The notes under the pieces: model-generated
Told to the model about the DNA's origin: nothing
The model's database searches: none
What the model saw: the letters and a program-made list of their open reading frames with translations, nothing else
Made by a program: the position numbers and the translations under genes
In this document: positions 41,296 through 53,230 of the stretch, in pieces
Position numbering within the stretch: position 1 is the first letter of the stretch
Layout: each line of letters opens with the position of its first letter
DNA from: Thamnidium elegans
Taxonomy: Eukaryota > Mucoromycota > Mucoromycetes > Mucorales > Mucoraceae
NCBI GenBank assembly: GCA_025201345.1
Contig: JAIXMG010000027.1
Location: 445,124-509,123 of the forward strand
Direction of reading: 5' to 3'
DNA length: 64,000 bases

Positions 41296-44200
41296 TTAAT
41301 CTTTTTTTTTAATGTTTATATAATTTGAAGTAGCATGATTCTTTCTAGGGGAAGAAATGTGCTGTTTTTGTTTGAATTTATCATATTTAATGGTTTCCGA
41401 ATCAGTTGGAGGATACAATCTTGATAATGCATCAGGAAGAATGTTATCCATACCTTTAATGTGTACTACAGTAAAAGTATAATCAAGTAAAATGTCTAAC
41501 CATTTAATGATCATACGATTAGCTGATTTTTGACTAAATACATAACAAAGGGCTTTATGATCTGTGTATAGAGTAAATTGAGTACCCCAAACAAATTTAT
41601 GAAATTGTTTTAAAGCATAGATTACTCCGTTTAATTCTCTCATCGAAGTAGAATATAAACGCTCATGCTTATTAAACGATCTAGACATGAAACCAATATA
41701 TTTGACTACAGATGTTTTTTCATTATTATGATCAATAGAATCAAACACTTGATAAAGTACACAACCAGTAGCAAAATCGCTAGAATCAGTTGCGATGCAA
41801 TATGGGTGCGAGTGTTCTGGTTGTGATAATACTACATCTGACAGCATAACCTTTTTTATGGCGTCAAAATGTAATTGATGTTTTTTGGTCCAAATGAAGG
41901 GGCCATTTATTTTAATATCATGTGAACGTAAGGCATCTAGAGGAGCCATTAAAGCAGCTGCGTTTGGCAAGTGCATACGGAAGAAATTGACAAAGCCCAA
42001 TATAGATTGTGCTTGTTTTTGTGTTTTAGGAGGAGGCATTTCATTAAAATTGGTAAGTTTACGCTTATCTATTCTTTTTCCTGCAGCAGATATAGAATAC
42101 CCTAAAAGATATACAGCCGACTTTGCAAAATGTGATTTCTCGAAATTAATTCTTAGATTATTTTTTGTAAGTATTTCGAGCACGTTTTTTACGTGGTAAT
42201 AATGGGCATGCATTGATCTACTGGCTATACAAATATCATCCACGAAGCAAGTAACATAAGGTAGATCTTTAAACAATGTTAACATCACTCTGCTAAACAA
42301 TTGACTGATCACAGAAATGCCAAATGGCGAGCCTCGATACATATATTGCAAATTATTAGGAGCAGTAAATGTTGTTTTTATCTGATCCGCTTCATTGACA
42401 GGGAATTGATTAAATGCCGATTTCAAATCAATTGTAGAAAATACGACACAACCAGTCATAGAATTAAATATATCGCTAATTAATGGTAAGCTGTGAGAAT
42501 TCTTTGATGATTCATCAAGTGCTTCATTAAGTTTCCTTGGATCGAGAAGAAGGCGAATATTCTTTTTATCTTTGCAGATAGCACCATTCACGTGATCTTT
42601 TTTGAATGTTACAGTCATAGGTAAATTCCAACCGGAAGGCTTAGCAGGAACAATTATTTTATCTTTTTCCCAACTTTCAATTATTTCCATTACTTGATCC
42701 TTTAATGCATAAGGGATTGGGTATTGTCGGATATTAGCAATAAAACCAGGAGGGGTTGGTAAATGTAATACAGCATCCTTTATAGTGCATAAAGATGTCT
42801 TGTCTAATTTTTTATTTTTGTCAATATACGCTTTAATAGCATTTTCAAAGGCATATTGTTCTTGTTCAGTACCGAAATTAGTGACATTTGGAATATAGGC
42901 ATCATCGTTTTTCGAATTATCAACAACTTCTTTTTGAAGGTTTTTATGTTTAACAGCAACGTTAGACAAATAAATTTTTAGTTTGGGTAATAAATCTACA
43001 CCAATTAAAATTTTTTCATTATCGGAATCAATAATATTGTCATCAATAATATCGAATTTATGTTCAATTATTTTGTTTACATTATCATATTCGACGAGTA
43101 AAGGATCAATTGTTTGTAGACGAGGAACTTTACTACCATTAGCCATGATTAGACTACCAGGAATAGAATGGAATGATATATTATTTTTCTGGGCATATTT
43201 TTTACTTATCAAACTAACACTAGCACCAGTATCAATAATACCATAGCTAAGAATACTATTAATAATGATAGGTGTTGCAGGGGATAACGAGGTTCCTTCT
43301 ATATTACATGGATTATCATTATCACCAACATTGTTATTTCTTACAGCAAAAATGTTCTTCTCTAGAAGATGATTCTTATTGTTGTTTAAGGAATTATCAT
43401 CATTGGAGCTCTTATAGTATGGTTGAATATATTTATTAAAAAAATCATCATAATCGTTGTCTGATGTATCAGTATCAGAGTCAGAGATAGCACAAAGTTT
43501 TTTATCGTAGGTGGCAGGAGCAACCGAAAGATTTGATACATCAGTTCCCTTGGTGAAGTTACTAAGGTTAACAGAATGATCAATCTTGTTAATATTTGCA
43601 TTATTGTAGTTATGACTATTATTTTTATTATTTTTATTATCAATGTAATTACTTACAGGAGGGGAAGGCAATTTGTAACCCTTTCTTTTAAAGACTGCAA
43701 TTTTAACCTCACAGTTATACGAATGACTTGGATCATCGCGGTAATTTGCAGTTCTGCAATAGGTACAAATGCCTTGTGCTCTCAACGTGGCGAAATTGAC
43801 GTGTTTCGATGCAGCGGAAGACGTAGGTCCAGAGGCAACAAAAGGGGCATCGTTTTTTAAAGTGTCGAAAGGAACTTCTTCAACCTTTTCAATCATTCTT
43901 CTTTTTTTGTTGTTAACTTTATGGATCCTAGAGGATCCTAAAGTTTCTTCAATAACAGCAATATGTCCAATAATTATTTTTTCGAACATAGCCCAACTAG
44001 CAGGAGCATGGTGCATCTTTACATTATCAAAATCAGACGGGTTGGTTTTGCGAAAGTTACTTGAAATTATTTGGTTGATTTTTCCTTGCACTTTTGAAGG
44101 AAAACAATTAACAAACAAATAAAATAACATCACATTATTTTCAATATTTATTTTAGCTCTGAGAATTAACATTCGGTATCTCTCCAAACATAAAATAAAA

Positions 44201-45057
44201 GATTCCTTTTCCTCAAGAGAAAAATTGATCAAACTAATAGCTAACGAATTAACGCTGGCTTGAGAGGCCATGTCAAAACGTTGTTGTAAAATAGTCTTAG
44301 CATCAGACCAAGAAATTGCAGACGAATTTTTTAAATTTACACTAAACCAACCATGGTGATTAGTAGAGCCTTCGAAAGCAATCTCAAGGTAATAAAACCA
44401 AGATTTACTAATATTAAGGTTATATGTAACAAACAATCTTTCAAATTTCAAAAAGAAAGTTGTTAAGGTTATTTCCTTATCATTTTTATCTTTTTCTTCG
44501 ATATTCCAACAATCGAGTAAAGGGTTCACATTAAAGGCAGGTACGTCTTTAATGGGAATTCCACGATTGCTAGAACCCACCAAAGTCAAATCGTTGCTAG
44601 ATAGCATACTATCAATAGGTTTTACCAAGGCAGTAATTTGACTTTTGATCAATTTAGCGTGCTCATTGACCAACTTGGTGTTATTCTCAATAGTAATAAA
44701 TCTCTCATTATTAGTATCAAAAATACCCTCAGAAAACAATTTAATTTTTTGCTCATTGAGATTAGCAATAATTATCATTATACTTTCATATTGATTATTA
44801 AGCTGTTCTAAAGCAGTTTTATTCTCAATAGATTTCTTATTAGAAATTTTATTGGCATTGTTGTTAACACTTTCGTAAGCAACAAATGATTCTTCCATTT
44901 CCGAATCTTCTGTAGTAACAGAGGATTCATCCGTGGCAGAATTTTTAGCAATAGAATTGTTATTATCCAATCCCATGTTGGTTAAACCATCAAGCACTTT
45001 CGTGACAGAATTACTATCATGAGGACTGTTAGAAATAGTAGCCGAAGAAGGATTCAT
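41296..45057 (-). CDS. Element D gag-protease-RT-RNase H
   Basis: 1253 residues from ATG 45057, nine bases after the LTR. Gag with CTYCRTANYRDDPSHSYNC (about residue 430) is followed by protease DTGASVSLIS (about 612), RT with FVDDICIAS and RNase H with TDSSDFATGCVLY. It stays open where C is frameshifted. The last residues (KKKD) are out of frame after the T9 run. Confidence 0.93.
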   Translation of the reverse strand: MNPSSATISNSPHDSNSVTKVLDGLTNMGLDNNNSIAKNSATDESSVTTEDSEMEESFVAYESVNNNANKISNKKSIENKTALEQLNNQYESIMIIIANLNEQKIKLFSEGIFDTNNERFITIENNTKLVNEHAKLIKSQITALVKPIDSMLSSNDLTLVGSSNRGIPIKDVPAFNVNPLLDCWNIEEKDKNDKEITLTTFFLKFERLFVTYNLNISKSWFYYLEIAFEGSTNHHGWFSVNLKNSSAISWSDAKTILQQRFDMASQASVNSLAISLINFSLEEKESFILCLERYRMLILRAKINIENNVMLFYLFVNCFPSKVQGKINQIISSNFRKTNPSDFDNVKMHHAPASWAMFEKIIIGHIAVIEETLGSSRIHKVNNKKRRMIEKVEEVPFDTLKNDAPFVASGPTSSAASKHVNFATLRAQGICTYCRTANYRDDPSHSYNCEVKIAVFKRKGYKLPSPPVSNYIDNKNNKNNSHNYNNANINKIDHSVNLSNFTKGTDVSNLSVAPATYDKKLCAISDSDTDTSDNDYDDFFNKYIQPYYKSSNDDNSLNNNKNHLLEKNIFAVRNNNVGDNDNPCNIEGTSLSPATPIIINSILSYGIIDTGASVSLISKKYAQKNNISFHSIPGSLIMANGSKVPRLQTIDPLLVEYDNVNKIIEHKFDIIDDNIIDSDNEKILIGVDLLPKLKIYLSNVAVKHKNLQKEVVDNSKNDDAYIPNVTNFGTEQEQYAFENAIKAYIDKNKKLDKTSLCTIKDAVLHLPTPPGFIANIRQYPIPYALKDQVMEIIESWEKDKIIVPAKPSGWNLPMTVTFKKDHVNGAICKDKKNIRLLLDPRKLNEALDESSKNSHSLPLISDIFNSMTGCVVFSTIDLKSAFNQFPVNEADQIKTTFTAPNNLQYMYRGSPFGISVISQLFSRVMLTLFKDLPYVTCFVDDICIASRSMHAHYYHVKNVLEILTKNNLRINFEKSHFAKSAVYLLGYSISAAGKRIDKRKLTNFNEMPPPKTQKQAQSILGFVNFFRMHLPNAAALMAPLDALRSHDIKINGPFIWTKKHQLHFDAIKKVMLSDVVLSQPEHSHPYCIATDSSDFATGCVLYQVFDSIDHNNEKTSVVKYIGFMSRSFNKHERLYSTSMRELNGVIYALKQFHKFVWGTQFTLYTDHKALCYVFSQKSANRMIIKWLDILLDYTFTVVHIKGMDNILPDALSRLYPPTDSETIKYDKFKQKQHISSPRKNHATSNYINIKKKD

Positions 45058-45066
45058 CTTAAAAAA

Positions 45067-45333
45067 TGAGATATTTAGTATCGAATTATGAAATAAAAAG
45101 AGACAGCAGAAAATAAGATGAAACTTCTTTTGGATCTTTATTAATTAAAAAATGACTTCTAAAAAACAAGAGAGGGAACAAAAGGTTGCCTCGTAAAATA
45201 TCCTTTTTATAGTAAGAATAATTTAGGTTTAAGAACCAGGGTAGTAAGCGATACCTAACTGAGGTTGTTGTGTAACCACCTCAGATATATTTGGAGTGAT
45301 AACTTGCGTTAGTTTTTATGGTTAAATACCACA
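45067..45333 (-). repeat. 5' LTR of element D
   Basis: 267 bp. The ATG at 45318 seen on the plus strand lies in this LTR and is not the real start of E's downstream coding region. Confidence 0.93.
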
Positions 45334-48300
45334 ATCCTGCTTCACTTGCCCCAAATAATAGTCCTTACGGAACTGAAAAAGAACGTACACACATGTTGAA
45401 AATTTTAAATCCTTTATTGGAACAAAATGCTGCTATAGATGTAACACGTACTTATTGTAACCTTCCAGGTGCTATTGTTCGCTTACCTACTAAACCTGGG
45501 TGTGTCGCATACACTAAACAATTTCCACTTCCTTACGCTTTTAAAGAGTCAGTTTTAGCTCAAATTGCACTCTGGGGAAAAGAATCTGTTATTATACCTG
45601 CTCCCTCACATACTGGTTTTAACTCACCTCTTTTGGTAGTTAGTAAAAAAGATATCAATGGTGTATACTCTTTTAAGAAACCTCGTATAGTTGCAGATGT
45701 TCGTAATTTAAACGCTATCTTAGAAATAACCGATACACAGAGCTTTCCACTTATTTCAGAAATTCATTCTAGAATTGGTCATGCTACTATACATTCCATT
45801 ATTGATATACGTTCCTGTTTCAACAGTTTCCTCGTGGACGCTAAAGACAGACACAAGCTTTCTTTTACTTGTCCTTTCACAAATCGTGCATACTCTTTTT
45901 CAAAGTGTTGTTTCGGCATTACATTTGTAGGAAACCTTGTTCAACGAGTTCTACAAGAGTTATTTCACGATCTTTCCTACATACAAGTTTATGTTGATGA
46001 TCTTACCATTAGTACTTCTGGTACTCTTGCTCATCACACTGAATGTGTTGCCGAGATTTTACGTCGTTTAACTAAGGCAAATCTTGTAGTTTCCGCAGAG
46101 AAGATTGTCTTAGGTCAGACCTCATTTAACATTCTTGGGTGGACAATTGTCAACGGCGCTTTATTACCTGATCCTAGAAAAGTTAATACAGCATTGCAAT
46201 TCCCCATTCCAACTACTACCCGTGCTTTAAATTCTCTACTTGGTTATATGAATTTCTTTCGCAGTTCTATTCCAATGTACGCGCACATTAGTTCCTGTTT
46301 AGATAAATTGCGTAATGTCAAAGACTTACCATCTCACTGGACAGAAGTTCACACCATTGCGGTACGAAATCTTCAAAAAGCATTATCTTCGGCACCACTT
46401 ATTCATGCAATTGACTATAAATATCCTCTACACGTTGCTACTGATGCTTCAAACACAGGTATTTCTGGTGTATTGTATATGAAAGTTGACAACGAAATTC
46501 GTTATGTTGCCATGGCTAGTCGTTCATTGTCTGGTAGTGAACTTCACTTTAGTACTACACGTCGTGAAATTCTAGCAGTTGTTTATTGTTTCCAGCGATT
46601 TAGTAAATGGCTCGTAAATAAACACTTCACTTTGCATGTTGATCACAGATCTTTGATCTATTTACATTCGCAGCAAATTCCAAACCACCTTCTTTTGACA
46701 TATTATGAAGTGTTATTTGCTTTCTCTTATTCAGTTGTACATCTGCCTGGTCATCTCAATTACATTGCTGATGCTGGTAGTCGATTGTTTTCTGATGACT
46801 TTCAAAATTTGCAAGGGGGGAAAATAGTAGACGAAAAAGAACCCTTTATTTTGACGAAACGTGACAAACTTTTACTCGCTGCTAACAAGCCACCACACGC
46901 TCATATTGAAAAGCGCGTTTTTAAAAAAAAGAATACGGAACGTTTTAAGCCTCAATTGAATATTTCTTCTACTTTTTATAAAAAAGCACTTAAACAGCAT
47001 GCTCGAGACTACACACAAAATGAAACCCTCATTAAACACTCGTCTAATAATATTAGTACTGGAAGTAACAATGAACCCATTTGCAATATAATTCGTGAAA
47101 CTAAGTCTACATCTACCAAAGATACACTTATTAACAGTGCTTTACGTTATGCTGATTACATTACGCCTCCTACCAAGGAACGCGATGATATCATTAACAA
47201 AGTTCACCTATTCGGCCATTTCGGAATTAAAGAATGTGAAACCACTATTCATCGCGATTATAATATGCATTGGACAAACATGAGAGATGACATACACAGA
47301 ATTATTTCTAATTGCCCTACATGTAGACACTTCAACGTTTCTAGAGCGGGGTTCCATCCTTTTCGAAGTGTCTTACCATCTCAACCATTAGATCATTGGT
47401 CAATTGATCTCGGAACGTTTAACACAACTTCTGCATCTGGAAATAACTACATGCTTGTCATGGTTGATCACTTTAGTCGATTTACTATATTACGCGCTTT
47501 GCCTGATAAAACTAGTTTAACAATAGCAAAAGAATTATTAAATATCTTTTGTCTATTTTCATTTCCTAAAGTAATTTCTCATGATAACGGTAGTGAATTC
47601 GTTAATAATATTGTATCGCAATTGATATTATTAAGTGGTATTGATCGACGCCTATCCCTACCATACACTCCTATGGGTAATTCGGTTTGTGAAAGATTCG
47701 TTGGTATTGCAAAGAACAGTATTATTAAAATGCTAAATGGGAAAAATGATAGCTGGGATTTATATCTAAATAGCGTACAGCTTGCTATGAATAGTAAATA
47801 TTCCAAATTACACAAATCACGACCTTATGCTATTGTTTTTAACAGACAACCCAATGGTTTTGAAGATTATTCCAAAGTAAAGCACACTCTTAGTACTGAG
47901 AAAGCTGACACTAAATTAATTAACGATCGTCTTGCTTTTGCACAAGAAGTAGTTATTCCTGAAATAACAAAACTTATAAAAGAAACACAAGACAACGATC
48001 ATGCTCGATTTGAAAAGACACATAGAATTATTAAAGATATGTACCCAATCGGCAGCACTGTCATGATACAGAATGTACACCGTACGTCTAAGTTACAGGA
48101 AAGATATTCTGGCCCTTTTACTATTAGTGGTTATACAAAGAATAAATCCTACATCTTGACAGACCCTCAAGGTAACCTTCTATCCAGAGACATAGCAACG
48201 CATCAAATTAAGCTTATTAATGCTAATGCAGCTTCCCAAAATAAAACCAAAGATGGTCATTTTGAAGTACAAGCAATTATTGGTCATCGTGGAACACCAG

Positions 48301-48557
48301 GTAATTATAATTATTTGGTACACTGGCTTGGTTACGATAATCCTGAAGATAATACATGGCAAACGGGACAAGACTTTGATTCAAAGTATCACATCCAGCT
48401 ATATTGGGATCGCCGCAATGCTGGTACTAACAGTAAGCGCTCATTACCGGCTTCAGTAAATAACACCATACGCAAACGTGGTACACGCGATCGACACAGC
48501 AATAAAAATGCTAACGTAATTAGACGATCACAGAGAACTTCTGGAAACAGAATTTAG
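45334..48557 (+). CDS. Element E RT, RNase H, integrase, chromodomain (3' part of Gag-Pol)
   Basis: About 1073 residues after D. RT has VADVRNLNAIL, IDIRSCFNSF and the catalytic VYVDDLTIS. RNase H has HVATDASNTGISGVLY and HVDHRSLIYL. Integrase has the zinc region (HFGIKECETTIH ... CPTCRHF), D (SIDLGTF), D (SHDNGSEF) and E (SVCERFVG). The chromodomain is FEVQAIIGHRGTPGN, YLVHWLGYDNPEDNTWQ. The tail is basic (RGTRDRHSNKN). No internal stop. The protease-to-RT spacer is where D inserted, so E would be coding-competent without D. Confidence 0.93.
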
Positions 48558-48990
48558 AAACTCTACATACGTAAACAATGTAAACCTTTTCCCTTTTTTT
48601 TACTTTTTACCCAGTTCTTGGTTTTTTACTTTATACATAACAGTCATTTTATTTTATGGGTTTTTACTGGTACACACATTATACTACTATGATCGCACTT
48701 CATTAATACAGTCTACAACTTACTTGCCAACACATATTACAAGTTTTTCAACTTACAATATATCTTACATCCTGCATATCTATGCTACAAAATAAATATA
48801 TACTAGTCAAAACGTGGAAGGAGGGCAATGATGTGATCAAGCATATACAAATATATATTCTCATATATATTTACACATACATGATTATCTCACACGTCTT
48901 TATCCCTTTATGACTAATTCATATTTATTTTAACTAAGCCTTACCGACATCGTCCAGTAATAACTGTTGTCTGAGTAATGATTAGAGGAT
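48558..48990 (+). other. 3' untranslated region of element E
   Basis: 433 bp of AT-rich sequence with a purine block GTGGAAGGAGGGCAATGATG (48813-48832), a possible internal polypurine tract. The bases next to the 3' LTR (ATTAGAGGAT) make only a weak tract. Confidence 0.5.
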
Positions 48991-49250
48991 TGACCATAAT
49001 TATATATCTTGACCGAAGACTAGGTTAGATAAGCACGGCTCGTAATTATATAAGGAAACTGTACCACTTATTGTGATACAGCACACTACCAGAATTGTAC
49101 TTAAACTCAGATATAAAAAAGCTATATAAACAGACACCTTTTTTATTTAATAAAACGATAATTCCTATTTTGCGACTGATTACTTTTTAGTATCTTTTTG
49201 TTTTTATTTTAATTTTTGAATCTTCACTATTTCATAGCTCGGATTCCACA
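48991..49250 (+). repeat. 3' LTR of element E
   Basis: 260 bp. Differs from the 5' LTR at least at one base (CTGTACCAC versus CTGTAGCAC) and by one base in length. Confidence 0.9.
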
Positions 49251-49351
49251 TGCGTAACTACCTCAAATTACATAATAACCACTTCGATATTTAGAATCTG
49301 CTTTTTTTAAAAAAACGTTATCTTTTTCCTATAGTATCTTTTCTTCTAAAT

Positions 49352-50926
49352 ATGACTCGCTCATTACCTATAGATGTCTTAAATAACATGAAAGCTCAAG
49401 TGAATCAAGGGAGGTCTATATCAGACATTTCTGCTAGTTTGGGAATCTCAAAAGGTGTGATTTCAAAGTACAGTAACAGGTGGTACCCCAATATAACACA
49501 TAGTTGTTATATCTACGTATTATATTTCAATAAATACTAATTTATATATACTTATACAAGTCATATCCTCATATGTCACTTACATAAGCTATACACAAAT
49601 CACAGTATTTATTTACAAATTAATCTCAGATATATTCTATTGTTCTATCGCTTTGATCATAAAACTAGAAGACTGCTTAAACTCTTGACAAACAGAAGAT
49701 AACTGGTTTACATAAATAATTGTCACATTATTTATAATCAACAAGCCTCTATCTTACGTCTTTTGTTAAAGAAGCCAATTAGAAACATAATACGCATTGC
49801 TGCTATTGTAATTGACCTTCTAAAAGAATCTATTTATCTTTCCAAATTGCTCATTCATTAATGTCTCGTTGAAACTGTCCAAGTTTCACATTAATGATAA
49901 GCGCTTATTAAACCCATAATATGTATATAAGGCACACACTTTTTCATTAATAAAAATGACAATCTATTCTTAGTCTGATAATTATCTAGTTATTTTACTT
50001 TTTTATTTTATTTTTTGATATAACTTTTATTTTATAACCGTTAATATCACAATAGTCAAGGCGGAAGACCAAGCATTGTCAGTAGTTACAGCAAGAATAT
50101 AGTGCGTCGAAGTGTTTTAAACGGTGAACTGCTCACTGCTACTGATGTTCATAAGGCTCTCCTTGAGATGGGATACAATTTAACAGCAAAAACTGCTGCT
50201 AACGTACTCAAATCACTTAATTTTTTTTCTGCCATAAAGAAAAAAAAGCCGTTCATGTCGAAAAAACACAAAGCAGCTAGGTTAGCGTGGGCCAAAAGAC
50301 ATGAGCATTGGACAAGTGATGATTGGCAACGTGTAATATTCTCAGACGAGACAAAAATTAACATTTGGGGCTCCGATGGCTGTAAGTACTATTGGTCTAG
50401 ACCAGGCGATGAACTAAAACCACATCATATTGATGTTACCGTTAAGCATGGTGGTGGAAGTTTAATGATATGGGGCTGTATCACTTACGAAGGGCCAGGT
50501 TACGCTTGTCAGATATTTGATGGGGCAATAAAATCAGAAGACTATCAACATATACTAGACACTTCCCTTAACGATACCATGGATTACTATAATTTGCAGT
50601 ATAACAATGTCTACTTTCAGCAAGATAACGATCCAAAGCACAAATCAAAATCAACAATGAAGTGGTTAAATGACAAAGGTGTTCATCTTCTGGAAGACTG
50701 GCCCGCTCAAAGCCCGGACTTAAACCCGATTGAGCATATTTGGCATCATCTTAAGCTGAAACTCAGCTCTTATGAAACAAGAGCTAAAGGTATCCATGAC
50801 TTGTGGGAAAGGTGTGATAAAGAGTGGAATACTTTTATAGAAACAGATTGCCAAAAGTATATTGATAGTATGCCTAAACGTATAAAAGCGGTGATTGAAG
50901 CCAAGGGTGGACAAACAAAGTATTAG
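49352..50926 (+). pseudogene. Tc1-like transposase split by an LTR-like insertion
   Basis: N-terminal helix-turn-helix part 49352-49493 (SISDISASLGISKGVISKYS ... WYPN), then a 556-bp insertion, then the rest from 50055 (SQGGRPS ...) to the stop at 50926. Catalytic residues are present: VIFSDETKIN, YFQQDNDPKHKS and PDLNPIEHIWHHL. Removing the insertion and one CAATA restores the frame. The right inverted repeat is present (to 51150, ending CCCACTG); the left one is gone, replaced by element E at 49250. It cannot move by itself. Confidence 0.85.
49494..50049. mobile_element. LTR-like insertion inside the Tc1 gene
   Basis: 556 bp flanked by CAATA (49489-49493 and 50050-50054). No ORF. It contains TATA-like sequence (GTATATAAGGCACACAC, near 49920) and TTAATAAAAATG, as in an LTR promoter/polyA region. 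The ends (TAACAC ... ATATCA) are not TG/CA, so a solo LTR is likely but not certain. Confidence 0.5.
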
Positions 50927-51152
50927 TTATTTTTAACCACACGGAAAAAACTGTTCACGTTATATTCAGCGAAATAAAAAATTATATTAAATGATGCCAT
51001 CATTCAAACTGTTTAAAAATTTAGTAGAATATGTTTGAGAACTAAAAGTTTATGTTCCATTAATATTGGAATCCTATGGAACTTATTTACTCGTATTTAA
51101 TACATTTTATATAGATTTTTCAAACACGTGAACAGTTTCTTCTCCCACTGTA
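50927..51152 (+). repeat. Right inverted repeat of the Tc1 element
   Basis: The outer end on the minus strand reads CAGTGGGAGAAGAAACTG. An inner copy of AAACTGTTCACGT in the opposite sense lies at 50947-50960. TA follows at 51151-51152. The element joins the host gene exactly at its splice donor or stop. Confidence 0.7.
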
Positions 51153-51153
51153 C

Positions 51154-51747
51154 TTACAATAGCTGTTGTAGATTCCCATTGACGAATAGTCCTTGTGACT
51201 TTGCCAGGTTGCGAGATATAGTTGTAAATTCTCTAAACCCTTGCTTGATGTTATAACCATTGCTTGCATAATCATAATCATCGTCAATATCTTCTTCGTT
51301 TTCTTTATCAGCATCGTCAACTTCGTCAACCTCGCTTCTGCTTTCATTCGTATTGGCATTCAAGTTATTTAATATAGCTCTTCTTGCTTCAGAGACACCA
51401 GCTTCCAATGTTTTATAGCCTTCCATTAATGTCTTTCTCTCAGCTCGTGCTTCAGCATATAGTATCCCGACATCAATTGATTTTCCAGTTATTCGTTGAC
51501 GGTTAGGGAACACGGTTTTAAATGCATCAGTGTACTTTTTCTCCAGATTTTTCTTGGCTTGGGTTTCTGTATCAAACTGGTGAATATATATCTTGGTGTC
51601 TTTTTTATTCAAATCTACAAACTGAGTCAGCGAACATCGAGTTTTGCAGTGTTTTAAATATTTTTCAATATCTGTAAGGAAAGACACATTTAATTCACCC
51701 ACCCTTGTTCAACACAAAGTTTACTTACCTGATGAGATAGAAGACAT
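51154..51747 (-). CDS. Host-like gene of unknown function, truncated by Tc1
   Basis: Exon 1 (51729-51747) encodes MSSISS. A 57-nt intron with GTAAGT and TTACAG (51672-51728) leads in frame to DIEKYLKHCKTRC. The product is about 175 residues with a predicted helical middle (ETQAKKNLEKKYTDAF, AEARAERKTLMEGYKTLEAG) and an acidic stretch (DKENEEDIDDDYDY). I do not recognise the family. The open frame ends TTG TAA, but those bases are also the start of a perfect donor (GTAAGT) at the point where the Tc1 terminus begins, so the original gene probably had further exons now separated from it. Confidence 0.5.
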
Positions 51748-52291
51748 CTCGTTGGTTATGATTGTAAAAGCATATTAAAAACTCCAAGTTGCTACGCCAC
51801 ACAGTAATTTTAAACGCATAATCTGTGTTTAAAATAGAGTGCAAATAGCAAAAACCAATGGTTTTCGGCTCTTCTACGTCATCAAATTATAAAAAAAAAC
51901 CCTGGTCGCGTTGATGAACACTGAACGAACCTTTTCTTCTGTTAACCTGAACATTAACAACTGGAAATGGAATCACAGGTATCTAACTTTTATTTCACAA
52001 TCATTCGAAGGCTAACCCTCTTACATTTACAAATGCCTACAATTCTCCATGTGCATTGGAATCCATCTTAATGTGAGGTTCGCCCGTTATGATGGTACGT
52101 GTGAGCGTAATGCCTACGGTCCTTTGTTGTAACATTTGTGCTGTTAAATATTGCTTCCGGTTCTCTGTTGGTGTGCATTGGAATCCATCTTGTTGCAATT
52201 TGTTGAATACAATCTCGAGCTATTCCGTTGTTTTTATTAGTTTTGATTTTAAATGAAATACATAACTATTTTTGAAAATGGATTTAAATTG
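51748..52291. other. Intergenic region between the truncated gene and the DDE pseudogene
   Basis: Probably holds the promoter of the minus-strand gene at 51747. It includes a 19-bp direct repeat GTGCATTGGAATCCATCTT (near 52050 and 52171). No ORF. Confidence 0.4.
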
Positions 52292-53230
52292 TCATCGAAA
52301 TATACACTGATAGACAAAAATTATCCGATTTTCAAGAAATAAAATTACATATACAGTACTTCCACTCTCGATCTTTCGTTGCATAGGAAGTGATTCTTGT
52401 ATTGTAGCATTATCCTTTACCCAGTAATATTCTTTTATTGTTTCATCTCGATCCATAACATCAAATAGTTCATTTATAAACTTGATGTAATGTGCTGTCG
52501 TTATGCCCTTGGGAGGAGCTTCTACTTCCTCATCTAAATCCATTTCATTTACATCACGTTTCTAACCTTTGTTTGTTTTACGATTTTTTGTCGTCGATTT
52601 ACTTCTTGATTTAGGTGGGGGAGGCTTTCTTAATGCAACATGCATCACACCAACAGCTGCGATTGCGCCGATAATGATGTGGGTTGTTGCTCCTTTTTCT
52701 GCCCATGCACAGTTATTTTTCATGTTGATATGAAAGCTGGCTTTATCGATAAAAACGCAGTTCTTCAAGAAATCAAGATCTGTTTTCGCGTAAATCTGAT
52801 ACCATTCAAACCGTTTTTCCAAATCCTCAGTATCATTTCGAGCAACTGACTCAAATGTTGCATATTTCACCGTCAAATTGAGAGTTATTTTCATATGATA
52901 ATGAAGTTGGCTTCTGGAAATGGTCAAACCCTCGAATTGCTTTGTTAAACTCTCTAATACATCATTTACTGTAGCTTGAGGGTTTTCTTCTACGATTTGC
53001 GCAACGAATTTACAGTGTTCTTCTGTGACCTTGCTTTTTCTACCTAATAACTTACAAGTTTCAGGGCTTACAGGGAGCTCGTTTGTTTCTGTGTACTTTT
53101 TCCACCATCTTTGAGCTGTCCTTTCATTGATTCCCATTTCATGTGCAATTTTTGCAGTTTCTCTACTGTTGGTAGACTGCTTCTCGCTATAGCTGTTGTA
53201 GGTAGATAATCTAGCGCTATCTTTTTTTTT
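52292..53230 (-). pseudogene. IS630/Tc1-like DDE transposase pseudogene
   Basis: A homeodomain-like start (NSRETAKIAHEMGINERTAQ, RWWKKY) is open upstream of the first ATG at 53137. A DDE-type segment follows (CVFIDKASFHINMKNNCAWA, then EKGA). An in-frame TAG at 52562 interrupts the frame, which resumes as TTAHYIKFINELFDVMDRDE and YYWVKDNATI, the second aspartate block. The protein then ends in unrelated sequence before the glutamate block. It is a dead, truncated transposase. The family assignment is by motif pattern. Confidence 0.65.

Larger units (their letters stand above)
39206..45333 (-). mobile_element. Chromodomain Ty3/gypsy element D, inserted in E
   Basis: 6128 bp, LTRs 39206-39472 and 45067-45333, target duplication ATCCT (39201-39205 and 45334-45338). 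Opposite in orientation to E and near-identical to C. The Gag-Pol frame is broken once, by a T9 run at 41302-41310 where C has T8. A 43-bp A tract follows the stop. Confidence 0.95.
36778..49250 (+). mobile_element. Chromodomain Ty3/gypsy element E (split by D)
   Basis: LTRs 36778-37038 and 48991-49250 (about 260 bp, TGACCATAAT ... GGATTCCACA). One long Gag-Pol frame is interrupted at 39205 by element D with duplication ATCCT; removing D and one ATCCT restores a continuous frame. It abuts element C on the left, with one base between. The right flank is the Tc1 copy at 49352. No target duplication was found for E, probably because its left flank was lost or rearranged with C. Confidence 0.92.
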
